A stretch of DNA of 41,250 bases, taken from NCBI GenBank assembly GCA_964555675.1, contig CAZKTU010000034.1:1-41250 (forward strand). The letters are read 5' to 3'. The DNA is from CAIWXH01 sp964555675. Its GTDB lineage: Bacteria > Chloroflexota > Chloroflexia > Chloroflexales > Chloroflexaceae. This document shows positions 7,270-14,286 of the stretch, in pieces; position 1 is the first letter of the stretch; the number at the start of each line of letters is the position of its first letter. The notes beneath the pieces were generated by a model, which saw only the letters and a list, made by a program, of their open reading frames with translations, was not told the origin of the DNA and searched no databases. Both the position numbers and the translations under genes were made by a program.

Positions 7270-7288
7270 CAACGACATGTTGTCGTTG
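7270..7288. promoter_or_regulatory. Palindrome between the kinase and Roadblock operons
   Basis: CAACGACAtgtTGTCGTTG has 8-bp perfect arms. The half-site AACGACA recurs at 7248, and a looser palindrome AACGATcactttATCGTT lies near 7206-7223. It sits between two divergent operons, one of which encodes a DNA-binding response regulator, so it is a candidate operator. No clear -35/-10 pair could be fixed here; TATACA- and TATACT-like boxes occur near 7234 and 7256. Confidence 0.5.
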
Positions 7289-7339
7289 GTCAACAGGCCT
7301 TCCCCGCTTGCCGATCACCACAGGAAAGGAACGCTCGCT

Positions 7340-7711
7340 ATGGCCACTCGACAGGAGCAAATTGCGGCGGCTCTCGACCGTCTCACCGCCAGCGTCGGCA
7401 GCGATATCGCCGGGGCGGCGGCCGTGAGCATGGACGGCATCGTGCTGGTCTCGAAGATGTCGGCCGAAGTGAACGCCGACCGTGTGGGCGCCGTGGCGGC
7501 GACCATGATGGGTGTCACCAGGCGCGTCTCGGGCGAGCTGAAGATCGGCGTCACCGAGGAGACGATTATCAAGGCCGACAACGGCTTGTTCATGGTCCTG
7601 CCCGCGGGCGACCAGAGCCTGCTGGCGGTCAATCTGCGTCAGGGCGCTAACCTCGGCCTGGTCCGCATCGAGGCCCGCGACACCGCCAGGGCCATCGGCC
7701 AGGTCCTGTAG
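7340..7711 (+). CDS. Roadblock/LC7-domain protein
   Basis: A single-domain protein of 123 residues with the Roadblock/LC7 (profilin-like longin) pattern: an N-terminal helix, then GAAAVSMDGIVLVSKMS, a helical segment around AATMMGVTRRVSGEL, and the strands IIKADNGLFMVLPAG and SLLAVNLRQGANLGLVR. In bacteria such proteins (MglB is the best known) act as regulators or GTPase-activating partners of small Ras-like GTPases. A GTPase of that kind is the fourth gene of this operon. The same frame is open far upstream into the antisense of the histidine kinase; the start at 7340 is chosen because AGGAAAGGA precedes it and the domain begins there. Confidence 0.9.
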   Translation: MATRQEQIAAALDRLTASVGSDIAGAAAVSMDGIVLVSKMSAEVNADRVGAVAATMMGVTRRVSGELKIGVTEETIIKADNGLFMVLPAGDQSLLAVNLRQGANLGLVRIEARDTARAIGQVL

Positions 7712-7776
7712 CTGGCCCCGCTCCTCCATCGTCTCTTCGCAACGCGACCAACAACTACCCACAGGGGGGCACCTCC

Positions 7777-8325
7777 ATGACCCAAGACCGCATGAGCTGG
7801 CAGATTCGCGATGAGGCTACGCTGACCGAGCTTGTGAAGCTGATGAATCTGGGCGCCGGCGAGGCCGCGCTGCTGAAGGGTCTGCAGGGAGCCGCCCGCG
7901 AGGTCGGCCCGGGGATGACCGCCGCCTTCTACGAGCGGCTCTTCGCCCACGCCCCGACCGCCGAGTATCTGCAGGACGCCACCATGGAGCGTCTGCACGG
8001 TATGGTCCAGGAGTGGTTCGCCGGCCTGTTCTGCGGCCAGTACGACGACGCCTACGCCAGCAGGCGCCTGCGCATCGGCGAGATCCACGTGCGGATCGGG
8101 CTGCCCGTGCGCTACCCGCTGGCGATGCTCGATGTGGTGATGCCCTTCGGCGAGCAAGTCGCGCGCACGAGCCCCGAGCCCGAGCGCGCCACCGCCGCGT
8201 TCCGCAAGGTCCTCGCCCTCGACGTGGCGATCTTCAACCAGGCTTACGAGCACGAGCAGCTCAAGCACCTGGCCGACCTGGTCGGCGGCGAGCGTCTGGC
8301 CCGCCGGCTGCTCACCGGGGCCTGA
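7777..8325 (+). CDS. Protoglobin-like haem protein
   Basis: A 182-residue all-helical protein that matches the protoglobin / globin-coupled-sensor globin family. The key signature is the F-helix region RLRIGEIHVRIGLPVRYPLAML (about 90-111), where the His in EIHVRIGL is the expected proximal haem ligand, and the E-helix region around LHGMVQEWFAGLF. There is no attached output domain, so it is a stand-alone globin. Protoglobins bind O2, CO or NO, and globin-coupled sensors use this to signal oxygen. Its place between a Roadblock protein and a PATAN protein, in an operon ending with a Ras-like GTPase, suggests it is the gas or redox input of that module (inference). An AGGGGGG ribosome-binding site precedes the ATG. 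Confidence 0.82.
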   Translation: MTQDRMSWQIRDEATLTELVKLMNLGAGEAALLKGLQGAAREVGPGMTAAFYERLFAHAPTAEYLQDATMERLHGMVQEWFAGLFCGQYDDAYASRRLRIGEIHVRIGLPVRYPLAMLDVVMPFGEQVARTSPEPERATAAFRKVLALDVAIFNQAYEHEQLKHLADLVGGERLARRLLTGA

Positions 8326-8391
8326 CCGCCCGCCTGCAACGTCGTCTGATACGCCCCGCGGGGGGCGGCCTGCGCGGGGAGTGAGGTTCGT

Positions 8392-9150
8392 ATGGCCCTT
8401 GAAGGCACGCTTCAGGATATGTCGCTGGGCGACCTCTTCCAGGTCTTTCGCATGGGGCCGAAGACCGGCGTGCTGCTGCTGGTCACAGCGGACGAGCGTG
8501 GCATCATCTATGTCGCCGCGGGGCGCCTGATCGACGCCGCCCTCGTCCGCAGCGCCGACCGCAGTGTGATCGCCGCTCACGAGGAGGCCGTGCTCCAGAT
8601 GCTGGTCTGGGACGATGCGAGCTTCGTCTTTCGCCACGACCCGGCCGTCGCCGAGCGCCCGGTGCGGGTCATCCACGACGCCGAGTGGATGGTGATGGAG
8701 GGTATGCGCCGGCGCGATGACCCGACCCGGGCTATGCCCTACCATCGCCTCACCCTCGAGACCAGGCTGCAGCTCGCGCCGCTGCCCAGCAGTGCCGAGA
8801 GCGGGGTGAGCCTGGACGTGAACCAGTGGCGCATCCTCAGCCAGGTCTCGAGCAGCCCCAACCTGCGCACAATCTGCGACGCCTCGGGCATCCCGCCGGC
8901 CCAGGTGATGCGCACCGTCGCCGAGTTGATGGCGATCGGCCTGATCGAGGTGGTCACGCCGCCTACAGCGCCGCCCAGAAGCTCGGCCCAGCCGCCTCGG
9001 CACGACCCAGTGGCCGCCATGGCGCCGGCCCGCCCGATGGAGCCCGCCCTCGCTTCAGCCGGAGGGGCCGGCTTCGCCGAGGGGGAGCAACGCCCTCAGG
9101 TGGGCCGCGGCCTGCTCGACGCGATTATGCGCCGCGTACGCGGGCTGTAA
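8392..9150 (+). CDS. DUF4388 (PATAN) domain protein
   Basis: A 252-residue protein. The N-terminal half (about 1-105) is a DUF4388/PATAN domain: MALEGTLQDMSLGDLFQVFRMGPKTGVLLL, then the glycine turn in IIYVAAGRLIDAAL. This domain is common in response regulators and gliding or twitching regulators that work with Ras-like GTPases. The C-terminal part (about 140-190, VNQWRILSQVSSSPNLRTICDASGIPPAQVMRTVAELMAIGLIEVV) looks like a winged helix, with a hydrophobic core and turn fitting the DUF4388-associated helical domain. A Pro/Ala-rich tail follows. It is followed within 15 bases by the GTPase gene, so direct partnership is likely. GTGAGG precedes the start. Confidence 0.85.
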   Translation: MALEGTLQDMSLGDLFQVFRMGPKTGVLLLVTADERGIIYVAAGRLIDAALVRSADRSVIAAHEEAVLQMLVWDDASFVFRHDPAVAERPVRVIHDAEWMVMEGMRRRDDPTRAMPYHRLTLETRLQLAPLPSSAESGVSLDVNQWRILSQVSSSPNLRTICDASGIPPAQVMRTVAELMAIGLIEVVTPPTAPPRSSAQPPRHDPVAAMAPARPMEPALASAGGAGFAEGEQRPQVGRGLLDAIMRRVRGL

Positions 9151-9165
9151 GGGAGGATGGCGCAG

Positions 9166-9714
9166 ATGCAGGCGCTCAAGATCGTCATCACCGGCAGTTA
9201 CGCCGCCGGCAAGACGCAGTTCATCCGCACGATCAGCGACATCGAGACGGTCTCGACCGACTACGCGGTCACCCTCGACGAGGAGCGCGAGCTCAAGCGT
9301 GAAACGACGGTCGCCCTCGACTTTGGCACGATTGCGATCAACCAGCAGGTGACGCTCTATCTCTTCGGCACGCCCGGGCAAGAGCGCTTCGATTTTATGT
9401 GGGAGCACCTGAGTCTCGGCTGCCTTGGCTACGTGGTGATGGTCGACAGCACCCGCCCCGGCCACTTCGCCGAGACTCAGCGCCTCATGGCCCGCTTCGC
9501 CGAGATCACCGACGCGCCGTTTATTGTCGCCGCCAACAAGCAGGACGACGAGACGGCCCTGCCCCTCAGCTATATCCGTCGCCGTCTCGCCGTGCCCCTC
9601 GACGTGCCGGTTGTGCCCTGCGTCGCCACAGACCGCCCCAGCGTCAAGGGCGTGCTGATTGGCCTGCTCAAGCACATCGCCGCCGGCCTCCAGCCCTCGT
9701 CTGAGCCAGTCTAG
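9166..9714 (+). CDS. Small Ras-like GTPase (MglA/Rup type)
   Basis: A 182-residue G protein. The P-loop is GSYAAGKT (residues 10-17), the switch II region is FGTPGQERFDFMW (DxxG replaced by TPGQ, as is usual in this bacterial group), and the base-specificity motif is NKQD. Such GTPases are binary switches controlled by Roadblock proteins; MglA sets cell polarity in gliding bacteria. Filamentous Chloroflexales glide, so a motility or polarity role is possible, but nothing here proves it. A GGGAGG ribosome-binding site abuts an ATG at 9157; the ATG at 9166 has nine bases of spacing and gives the compact N-terminus MQALKIVITGS, so I chose it. The gene ends the Roadblock operon. Confidence 0.9.
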   Translation: MQALKIVITGSYAAGKTQFIRTISDIETVSTDYAVTLDEERELKRETTVALDFGTIAINQQVTLYLFGTPGQERFDFMWEHLSLGCLGYVVMVDSTRPGHFAETQRLMARFAEITDAPFIVAANKQDDETALPLSYIRRRLAVPLDVPVVPCVATDRPSVKGVLIGLLKHIAAGLQPSSEPV

Positions 9715-9736
9715 TGTACAAACAGCCGCGCAGCAT

Positions 9737-9765
9737 TTGACAGCCCTCTGCTCCCAGCGTATACT
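9737..9765 (+). promoter_or_regulatory. Promoter of padR and the ABC exporter
   Basis: TTGACA (9737-9742) and TATACT (9760-9765) with a 17-base spacer. The transcription start should lie near 9772, leaving a leader of about 35 bases. Confidence 0.85.
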
Positions 9766-9771
9766 CAGCTC

Positions 9772-9781
9772 TGATTAATCA
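9772..9781. promoter_or_regulatory. Candidate autoregulatory operator at the padR start point
   Basis: TGATTAATCA is a perfect 10-bp palindrome at the expected +1 of the padR transcript, followed by a further half-site (AATCA). AT-rich dyads at the promoter are common for PadR-family autorepressors, but the classical PadR motif (ATGT-N8-ACAT) is not present. Confidence 0.45.
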
Positions 9782-9806
9782 AATCAAGCAAGAGACCACG
9801 GAGCCT

Positions 9807-10319
9807 ATGGATCGCCAGCTGCTGCTGCTGGGCCTGCTGCGCAACCAGGAGATGCACGGCTATCAGATCAATGAGTTCATTGATCAGCAGATGGCCTTTT
9901 GCGTCGACCTGAAGCGCTCGACGGCCTACTACTTACTCGACAAGCTCTGCCGGGACGGCCACGTCGCAGAGGAGGTCGAGCGGGCGGGCAACCGCCCCGA
10001 GCGGCGCGTCTACCGGATCACCCCGGCGGGCGAGGCCCACTTTCAGCAGCTCCTGCGTCAGAACCTCTCGGCCTACACCCCGCCGATCTACGCCGAGGAT
10101 ATCGGGGTGATCTTTCAGCACCACCTGCCCCCAGAAGAGACGGCCCGCCTGCTGCAGGCGCGCCGCGAGGCGATTCTCGCCCACAGGGCGGGCCTCGTGG
10201 CCCTGCGGGCGACCCTCCCCGCCGATCATCTTGCCGTCATCGAGCACCACCTCGTCCACGTCGACGCCGAGCTGACCTGGCTCGAACGGCTGCTGGCGGC
10301 GCGCGCCGCTGAAGCATAA
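9807..10319 (+). CDS. PadR-family transcriptional regulator
   Basis: A 170-residue regulator with the PadR N-terminal winged helix: LLLLGLLRNQEMHGYQINEF, the recognition region KRSTAYYLLDKLCRDGHV, and the wing with RRVYRITPAGEAHFQQLL. The C-terminal half is a helical dimerisation domain (subfamily with a VirR/AphA-like tail). PadR proteins typically repress an adjacent multidrug ABC exporter and are relieved by the drug. Here the ABC genes follow in the same direction after 19 bases, so the three genes form an operon with the regulator first. CGGAG stands just before the ATG. Confidence 0.9.
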   Translation: MDRQLLLLGLLRNQEMHGYQINEFIDQQMAFCVDLKRSTAYYLLDKLCRDGHVAEEVERAGNRPERRVYRITPAGEAHFQQLLRQNLSAYTPPIYAEDIGVIFQHHLPPEETARLLQARREAILAHRAGLVALRATLPADHLAVIEHHLVHVDAELTWLERLLAARAAEA

Positions 10320-10338
10320 CCCCCTAGACTGAGGCATC

Positions 10339-11286
10339 ATGACTGAGCTCGCGATTGAGGCCCGCGGCCTTGTCAAGCGCTACGGCGACTTGACGGCCGT
10401 CGACGGGATGGACCTGGCTGTGCCCGCCGGCATGATCTTCGCCCTGCTGGGGCCCAACGGGGCGGGCAAGACCACGACGATCAATATGCTCACCACCCTG
10501 AGCCAGCCGAGCGGCGGCGAGGCGCGCGTGGCCGGCCACGATGTGGTGCGCGCCGCCGATAAGGTGCGGGCCTGCATCGGGGTGACCTTCCAGGAGATTG
10601 TGGTCGACCAGGATCTGACCGGGCGCGAGGTGCTCGATATTCACGGGCGTCTGTACCGCCAGCCCACGGCCGAGCGCCGCCGCCGCATCGGCGAGCTGGT
10701 CGAGCTGGTGCAGCTGAGCGAGGCGATCGACCGGCGCGTGCGCACCTACTCGGGCGGCATGAAGCGGCGTCTCGAGCTGGCTCGCGGCCTGATGACCGAC
10801 CCGCAGGTGCTCTTCCTCGACGAACCGACCCAGGGCCTCGACCCGCAGAACCGGGTCGGCATCTGGGGGTACATCAACGAGCTGAACCGCTCGCGCGGGC
10901 TGACTCTGCTGCTCACCACTCACTACATGGACGAGGCCGAGGCCCTGGCCGGGCGGGTCGGCATCGTCGACAAGGGGCGCCTCGTGGCCGAGGGCGCCCC
11001 CGATGCGCTCGCGGCGGCCCTGGGGGCCGATGTGATCCGCGTGCGCGGGCAGGGCGACCGCAAGCACTTCGCCGAGCTGGTCGCCGCGCTGCCCTTCGTC
11101 GAGCGGGTCGAGGCCGGGGCCGACGGCGACCAGGTGATGGTCTATGTCGACAGCGGCAGCCGGCGCGTGGCCGAGGTGGTGGGCGCGGCGGGCGGCAACG
11201 GCTTTCGGGTCGAGGATGTCACCGTCGCGCGCCCGAGCCTCGGTGATGTCTTCCTGCACCATACGGGTCGCATGTTTCGTGATTAG
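10339..11286 (+). CDS. ABC transporter ATP-binding protein (DrrA-type)
   Basis: A 315-residue ATPase subunit of an ABC-2 exporter. Walker A is GPNGAGKTT (38-46), the Q-loop is at TFQEIVVDQ, the signature is YSGGMKRRLELA, Walker B is VLFLDEPTQGLDP and the switch His is in LLTTHYMDEAE. The C-terminal 90 residues (about 220-310) form the extra domain seen in daunorubicin-resistance (DrrA-type) and lipid exporters. Together with the permease encoded 51 bases downstream it would export a drug or lipid-like compound; the substrate is unknown. GAGG precedes the ATG by four bases. Confidence 0.93.
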   Translation: MTELAIEARGLVKRYGDLTAVDGMDLAVPAGMIFALLGPNGAGKTTTINMLTTLSQPSGGEARVAGHDVVRAADKVRACIGVTFQEIVVDQDLTGREVLDIHGRLYRQPTAERRRRIGELVELVQLSEAIDRRVRTYSGGMKRRLELARGLMTDPQVLFLDEPTQGLDPQNRVGIWGYINELNRSRGLTLLLTTHYMDEAEALAGRVGIVDKGRLVAEGAPDALAAALGADVIRVRGQGDRKHFAELVAALPFVERVEAGADGDQVMVYVDSGSRRVAEVVGAAGGNGFRVEDVTVARPSLGDVFLHHTGRMFRD

Positions 11287-11337
11287 TAGTCCGTCCGAGC
11301 TACTCTGCGGGGTTGGGCGCATACAAGGGGGACTCAG

Positions 11338-12093
11338 ATGTACGCGACGTACGTCATCTGGAACAAGCATATGGTGAAGTTCCTCCGCAATCGGGAGGAG
11401 CTGATCGGCCTGGCGCTCCAGTCGGTGCTCTGGGTGGTGCTCTTCGGGGTCGGGATGCGCGGGATGATCAGCGAGGTCGACGGCAGCGACTACATGTCCT
11501 ACATCCTGCCGGGGATCGTGGCCCTGAGCGCCCTGGGCGGGGCGGTGGGCGGCGGTATGGTCATGCTCGACGAGCGCCTGCGCGGCATCCTCAAGGAGTA
11601 TCTGGCGGCGCCTATCCCGCGCCTGAGCATCCTGCTGGGCAGCGCGACCAGCACGGCCACTAAGGCGTTGGTCCAGGCCGCGATCATGCTGGTGGTCGGC
11701 GTGCTGATGGGGGCACGGCTCGCGCCCAACCCCCTCGGCTGGCTGGCCGCCCTGCTGCTGCTGGGCCTGTTCGCGGTCGGCTTCAGCGGGCTGGCTCTGG
11801 CCGTGGCCGCCGTGTCGCGCTCGATCGCCGGCTACCACGGCATGATCTTTCTGTTCAATCTGCCGCTGCTCTTCGCCTCGAACGCTCTCTACCCGCTGGC
11901 CGTGCTGCCGGGGTGGATGCGTGTGATCGTGCTGCTCAACCCCACCACCTACCTGATCGACGCGGTGCGCGCCCTGGCCTTCGGGGCCACCTCGACCCTG
12001 CCCATGGCCCTGTGTGTCGCGGTGGTCGCCCTCTTCGCCGCCTTCGGCACCTGGCTCGCGCTGAGTCTGTTCCAGCGCACGGTCAAGCGGTAG
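11338..12093 (+). CDS. ABC-2 type permease (DrrB-type)
   Basis: The 251-residue membrane subunit of the exporter. Six hydrophobic segments can be followed (about 25-45, 58-78, 105-130, 138-160, 170-190, 228-245). The cytoplasmic elbow region LDERLRGILKEYLAAPIPRLSILLGS after the second helix is the conserved ABC-2 coupling segment (E[RK]xxGxLExLxxxP in the family). LPLLFASNALYPLAVLPGWM and LNPTTYLIDAVRALAFG are the usual DrrB-like C-terminal signatures. A good AAGGGGG ribosome-binding site precedes the ATG. It meets the next gene tail to tail. Confidence 0.92.
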   Translation: MYATYVIWNKHMVKFLRNREELIGLALQSVLWVVLFGVGMRGMISEVDGSDYMSYILPGIVALSALGGAVGGGMVMLDERLRGILKEYLAAPIPRLSILLGSATSTATKALVQAAIMLVVGVLMGARLAPNPLGWLAALLLLGLFAVGFSGLALAVAAVSRSIAGYHGMIFLFNLPLLFASNALYPLAVLPGWMRVIVLLNPTTYLIDAVRALAFGATSTLPMALCVAVVALFAAFGTWLALSLFQRTVKR

Positions 12094-12120
12094 GACGCCG
12101 CTGGGCGCACACATGGGTGC

Positions 12121-13191
12121 CTACGCGCAACCGACGAGGTAGGTGGGGTCGATGTTGACGCCGCTGCGCCAGACCTGATAGTCGAGGTGGGGGCCGCTGG
12201 ACATGCCGCTGCTGCCCAGGAGGCCGATCTGCTCGCCGGCGCGCACGAACTGCCCCGTGACCACCGTGACCATGGCCAGGTGGGCGTAGCCGGTGCGCCA
12301 GACGCCGCCTGGCTCGCTGAGCCAGATGTGATTGCCGCCGGGATAGCTGTCGAGGGTGACGGTCACGTGGCCATCGTGGGTCGCCACGATCGGCGCATAC
12401 CAGCTCGAGCCTGCCTCGGCGTAGCCGTCGCCGTCGCCGTCTACGGCCAGGTCGACCGCGCCCCAGGTCGCGGCCGGCGCGTGGGTGCCTACGCCATAGC
12501 CCTGGGTCATGACGACGCGGCCCGCGGCCGGCTTCACGGGGCAGCCCAGGGGCCCCTCCTCGCTCAGGACGAAGGCCGGGGCCGTCTCGATCACGGGCAG
12601 GGGGGCGGGGGCCACCTCTTCGCCGGGGGCCGGCCCTCCCAGCAGGGCCGGGGCCAGGACCTCGTCAAGGAAGGCCGCCCGCTTGGTCAGGTTCACCAGG
12701 GCCCGCTGCCAGAGCCGGGCCGCGTCGTCAGCCGTCGGGCCGATCGCGACCGAGCGCAGCGCGCCCGCGCCGCGGGGCTCCGAGACGGGGGCGGCGGGGG
12801 CCGTAGGGCTCTGGGCGGGGGCGCTCTGGCTCCAGCGGGGCATCGTCGGCAGGGGCAGGACGTCGGCCATAGCGCCGACCGAGCCCGTGGCGAGCGCCGC
12901 GGCCAAGGCGGCGGCGATCAGGGCCTGGGCGGCCCGCTGATCGTTTGGCGCGGGGAGCGCGCGCGCCCCGAGGGGGCGGGCGCCCGCCGGGGGGACAAAA
13001 CGCCTGTGGGCGCCCGTGAGGTCGTGGGGGCGTAGCCCGAGGACCAGGGCCAGCATCTCGCGCTCGTCGGTCGAGAGGCGGCGCAGGCCGTACTCAATCT
13101 CGGCGATCTGGCGGGCGGGGATGCCGGTGAGGGCGGCGAGGTCAAGAAACGTCAGGGAGCGGTGACGACGTAGTGCGCGGAGGTTCTCCAT
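12121..13191 (-). CDS. XRE-type HTH, membrane helix, degenerate LytM (M23) protein
   Basis: A 356-residue protein with an unusual build. Residues 1-65 form an XRE-like helix-turn-helix (LTFLDLAALTGIPARQIAEIEYGLRRLSTDE). An Ala-rich hydrophobic helix (AAQALIAAALAAALATGSVGAMA) would span the membrane. After a Pro/Ala-rich linker comes a C-terminal LytM/M23 fold (about 235-352). Two zinc ligands are missing: the first His of HxxxD is Trp (TWGAVDLAV), and the last His of HxH is Asp (GPHLDYQVW); the third conserved His is present in GYAHL. It is therefore probably not an active peptidase but a binding or activating domain, as in EnvC or NlpD. A frame upstream is open, but AGGAG sits eight bases before the ATG at 13191. 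The layout recalls RodZ (HTH, membrane helix, outer domain). Confidence 0.82.
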   Translation of the reverse strand: MENLRALRRHRSLTFLDLAALTGIPARQIAEIEYGLRRLSTDEREMLALVLGLRPHDLTGAHRRFVPPAGARPLGARALPAPNDQRAAQALIAAALAAALATGSVGAMADVLPLPTMPRWSQSAPAQSPTAPAAPVSEPRGAGALRSVAIGPTADDAARLWQRALVNLTKRAAFLDEVLAPALLGGPAPGEEVAPAPLPVIETAPAFVLSEEGPLGCPVKPAAGRVVMTQGYGVGTHAPAATWGAVDLAVDGDGDGYAEAGSSWYAPIVATHDGHVTVTLDSYPGGNHIWLSEPGGVWRTGYAHLAMVTVVTGQFVRAGEQIGLLGSSGMSSGPHLDYQVWRSGVNIDPTYLVGCA

Positions 13192-13219
13192 CTGGCTGTC
13201 TCCTGAGGAGTCGCTGGTA

Positions 13220-13241
13220 TATCCGTAAGGTACAACGGATA
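13220..13241. promoter_or_regulatory. Inverted repeat upstream of the LytM-like gene
   Basis: TATCCGT (13220-13226) and ACGGATA (13235-13241) are perfect 7-bp arms around an 8-base spacer, about 30 bases before the start codon. It could be an operator, possibly for the HTH domain encoded just downstream; function unknown. Confidence 0.4.
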
Positions 13242-13288
13242 CGCACAAGAGAGCGACTGCTCAGGATGACAGGAACCCTACGGGCAGA

Positions 13289-13567
13289 TTACGGGCGTGT
13301 GACGTCGCTCTGGCGCTCGGCCTCGAGCTCGGCCAGCTTGCGGGCGTACTCGCGCCCCTCGAGCCAGCGCAGGGTGAAGAAGCAGGCCAGGGCGGCGACC
13401 CCGAGGCCGGGCCAGACCAGCAGCTCGAAGCCTGACTTGATGCTGAAGAGGAAGATTGCGGTGAAGACCACGAGGAAGACGCCACCGGCGCCCATATAGC
13501 TCTCGAAGCCCGGGCTGTTCAGGTAAACCTCGTCGGGCGGGCTGAAGCGCTGCCGCTCCTTTGCCAT
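13289..13567 (-). CDS. Small membrane protein, unknown function
   Basis: A 92-residue protein with two likely membrane helices (about 26-45 and 50-68), a cytoplasmic N-terminus (MAKERQRFSPPDEVYLNSPGF) and a charged C-terminal helix (LRWLEGREYARKLAELEAERQ) that could form a coiled coil. I do not recognise a family. The frame also allows GTG starts at 13576 and 13570, but AAAGGTG stands six bases before the ATG at 13567. It lies on the same strand between the RDD protein and the LytM-like protein, so these may belong to one envelope-related group. Confidence 0.7.
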   Translation of the reverse strand: MAKERQRFSPPDEVYLNSPGFESYMGAGGVFLVVFTAIFLFSIKSGFELLVWPGLGVAALACFFTLRWLEGREYARKLAELEAERQSDVTRP

Positions 13568-13695
13568 CACAGTCACCTTTCCAGTGGGGGCCAGCGGGCC
13601 CTCCGGCTTGCCTGAGGAGGCGGCGCGGGCCGTCTGCTCTTGGCCGCTATCCTAGCACGTCCCGGTCATTTGCGCCAGAGAAAACGCCGCCTACC

Positions 13696-14286
13696 TCAGC
13701 GCCGGTCAACATGGTCAATCGCGTCGCGCAGGAAGGACTCGTCGGGGCGGGCGCGCCAGCTATGGATGACGGCGGTGCGGGTGAGCTTATCGTGCCAGGC
13801 CCGTCGCCGGTCGTCCAGCAGGACGTTGAGGAAGCCCAGGTAGAGGGGCAGGGACGAGACCGCGTAGGCCAGGGTGCGCAGGGCCGCCTTGAGCGGCGAG
13901 ATCGGCTTGCCGTCGCTACAGATGACCCGCAGGCCCATCAGGTACTTGCCGATGGTGGCCCCGCCGAACGTGTAGAAGAAGGTGAAGTAGCAGAAGCTCA
14001 GGCTCAGCAGGACGATCACCTCGAAGGTGGCGCTGAGCAGGGCCTCCTGCATGGGGGTGACCCAGTCGAAGTAACCGCGCAGGAAGTCGAAGATCTGGGC
14101 GATCCCCGAGGTCTGGCCGACGAAGTTTGCCGAGATCCCGCCGACGATCCAGGTGACGGCCAGGAGCAGCAGGTCGATCACCATCGCCATGAGCCGAGTG
14201 ACGAAGCCGGCGTAGGTGACGAAGTGGGACGTCCCCGGCTGGCGCAGCACGCGGCGAACGCCTGTCTCAGTGCTTTCAAGCCTCAT
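13696..14286 (-). CDS. RDD-family membrane protein
   Basis: A 196-residue protein with the RDD domain pattern: an Arg and Asp in and after the first helix (YAGFVTRLMAMVIDLLLLAV), a second helix pair (about 105-130), the GGATIGKYLMGLRVI turn and a final DDRRRAWHDKLTRTAVI. RDD proteins are widespread integral membrane proteins of largely unknown role; some have been linked to ion transport. Between helices 1 and 2 there is a longer-than-usual loop or amphipathic region (FDFLRGYFDWVTPMQEALL). The start overlaps the end of the upstream repeat-protein gene by 11 bases and has AGGAG six bases before it, so the two are translationally linked and perhaps work together. Confidence 0.88.
   Translation of the reverse strand: MRLESTETGVRRVLRQPGTSHFVTYAGFVTRLMAMVIDLLLLAVTWIVGGISANFVGQTSGIAQIFDFLRGYFDWVTPMQEALLSATFEVIVLLSLSFCYFTFFYTFGGATIGKYLMGLRVICSDGKPISPLKAALRTLAYAVSSLPLYLGFLNVLLDDRRRAWHDKLTRTAVIHSWRARPDESFLRDAIDHVDRR

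Noticed and set aside
6983..7339. Upstream extension of the Roadblock frame to 6983
   Set aside because: The extension is antisense to the histidine kinase N-terminus; the ATG at 7340 has a good ribosome-binding site and starts the domain.
12121..13191. Active M23 endopeptidase call for the LytM-like gene
   Set aside because: Two of the zinc ligands are replaced (His to Trp, His to Asp), so only the fold can be claimed.
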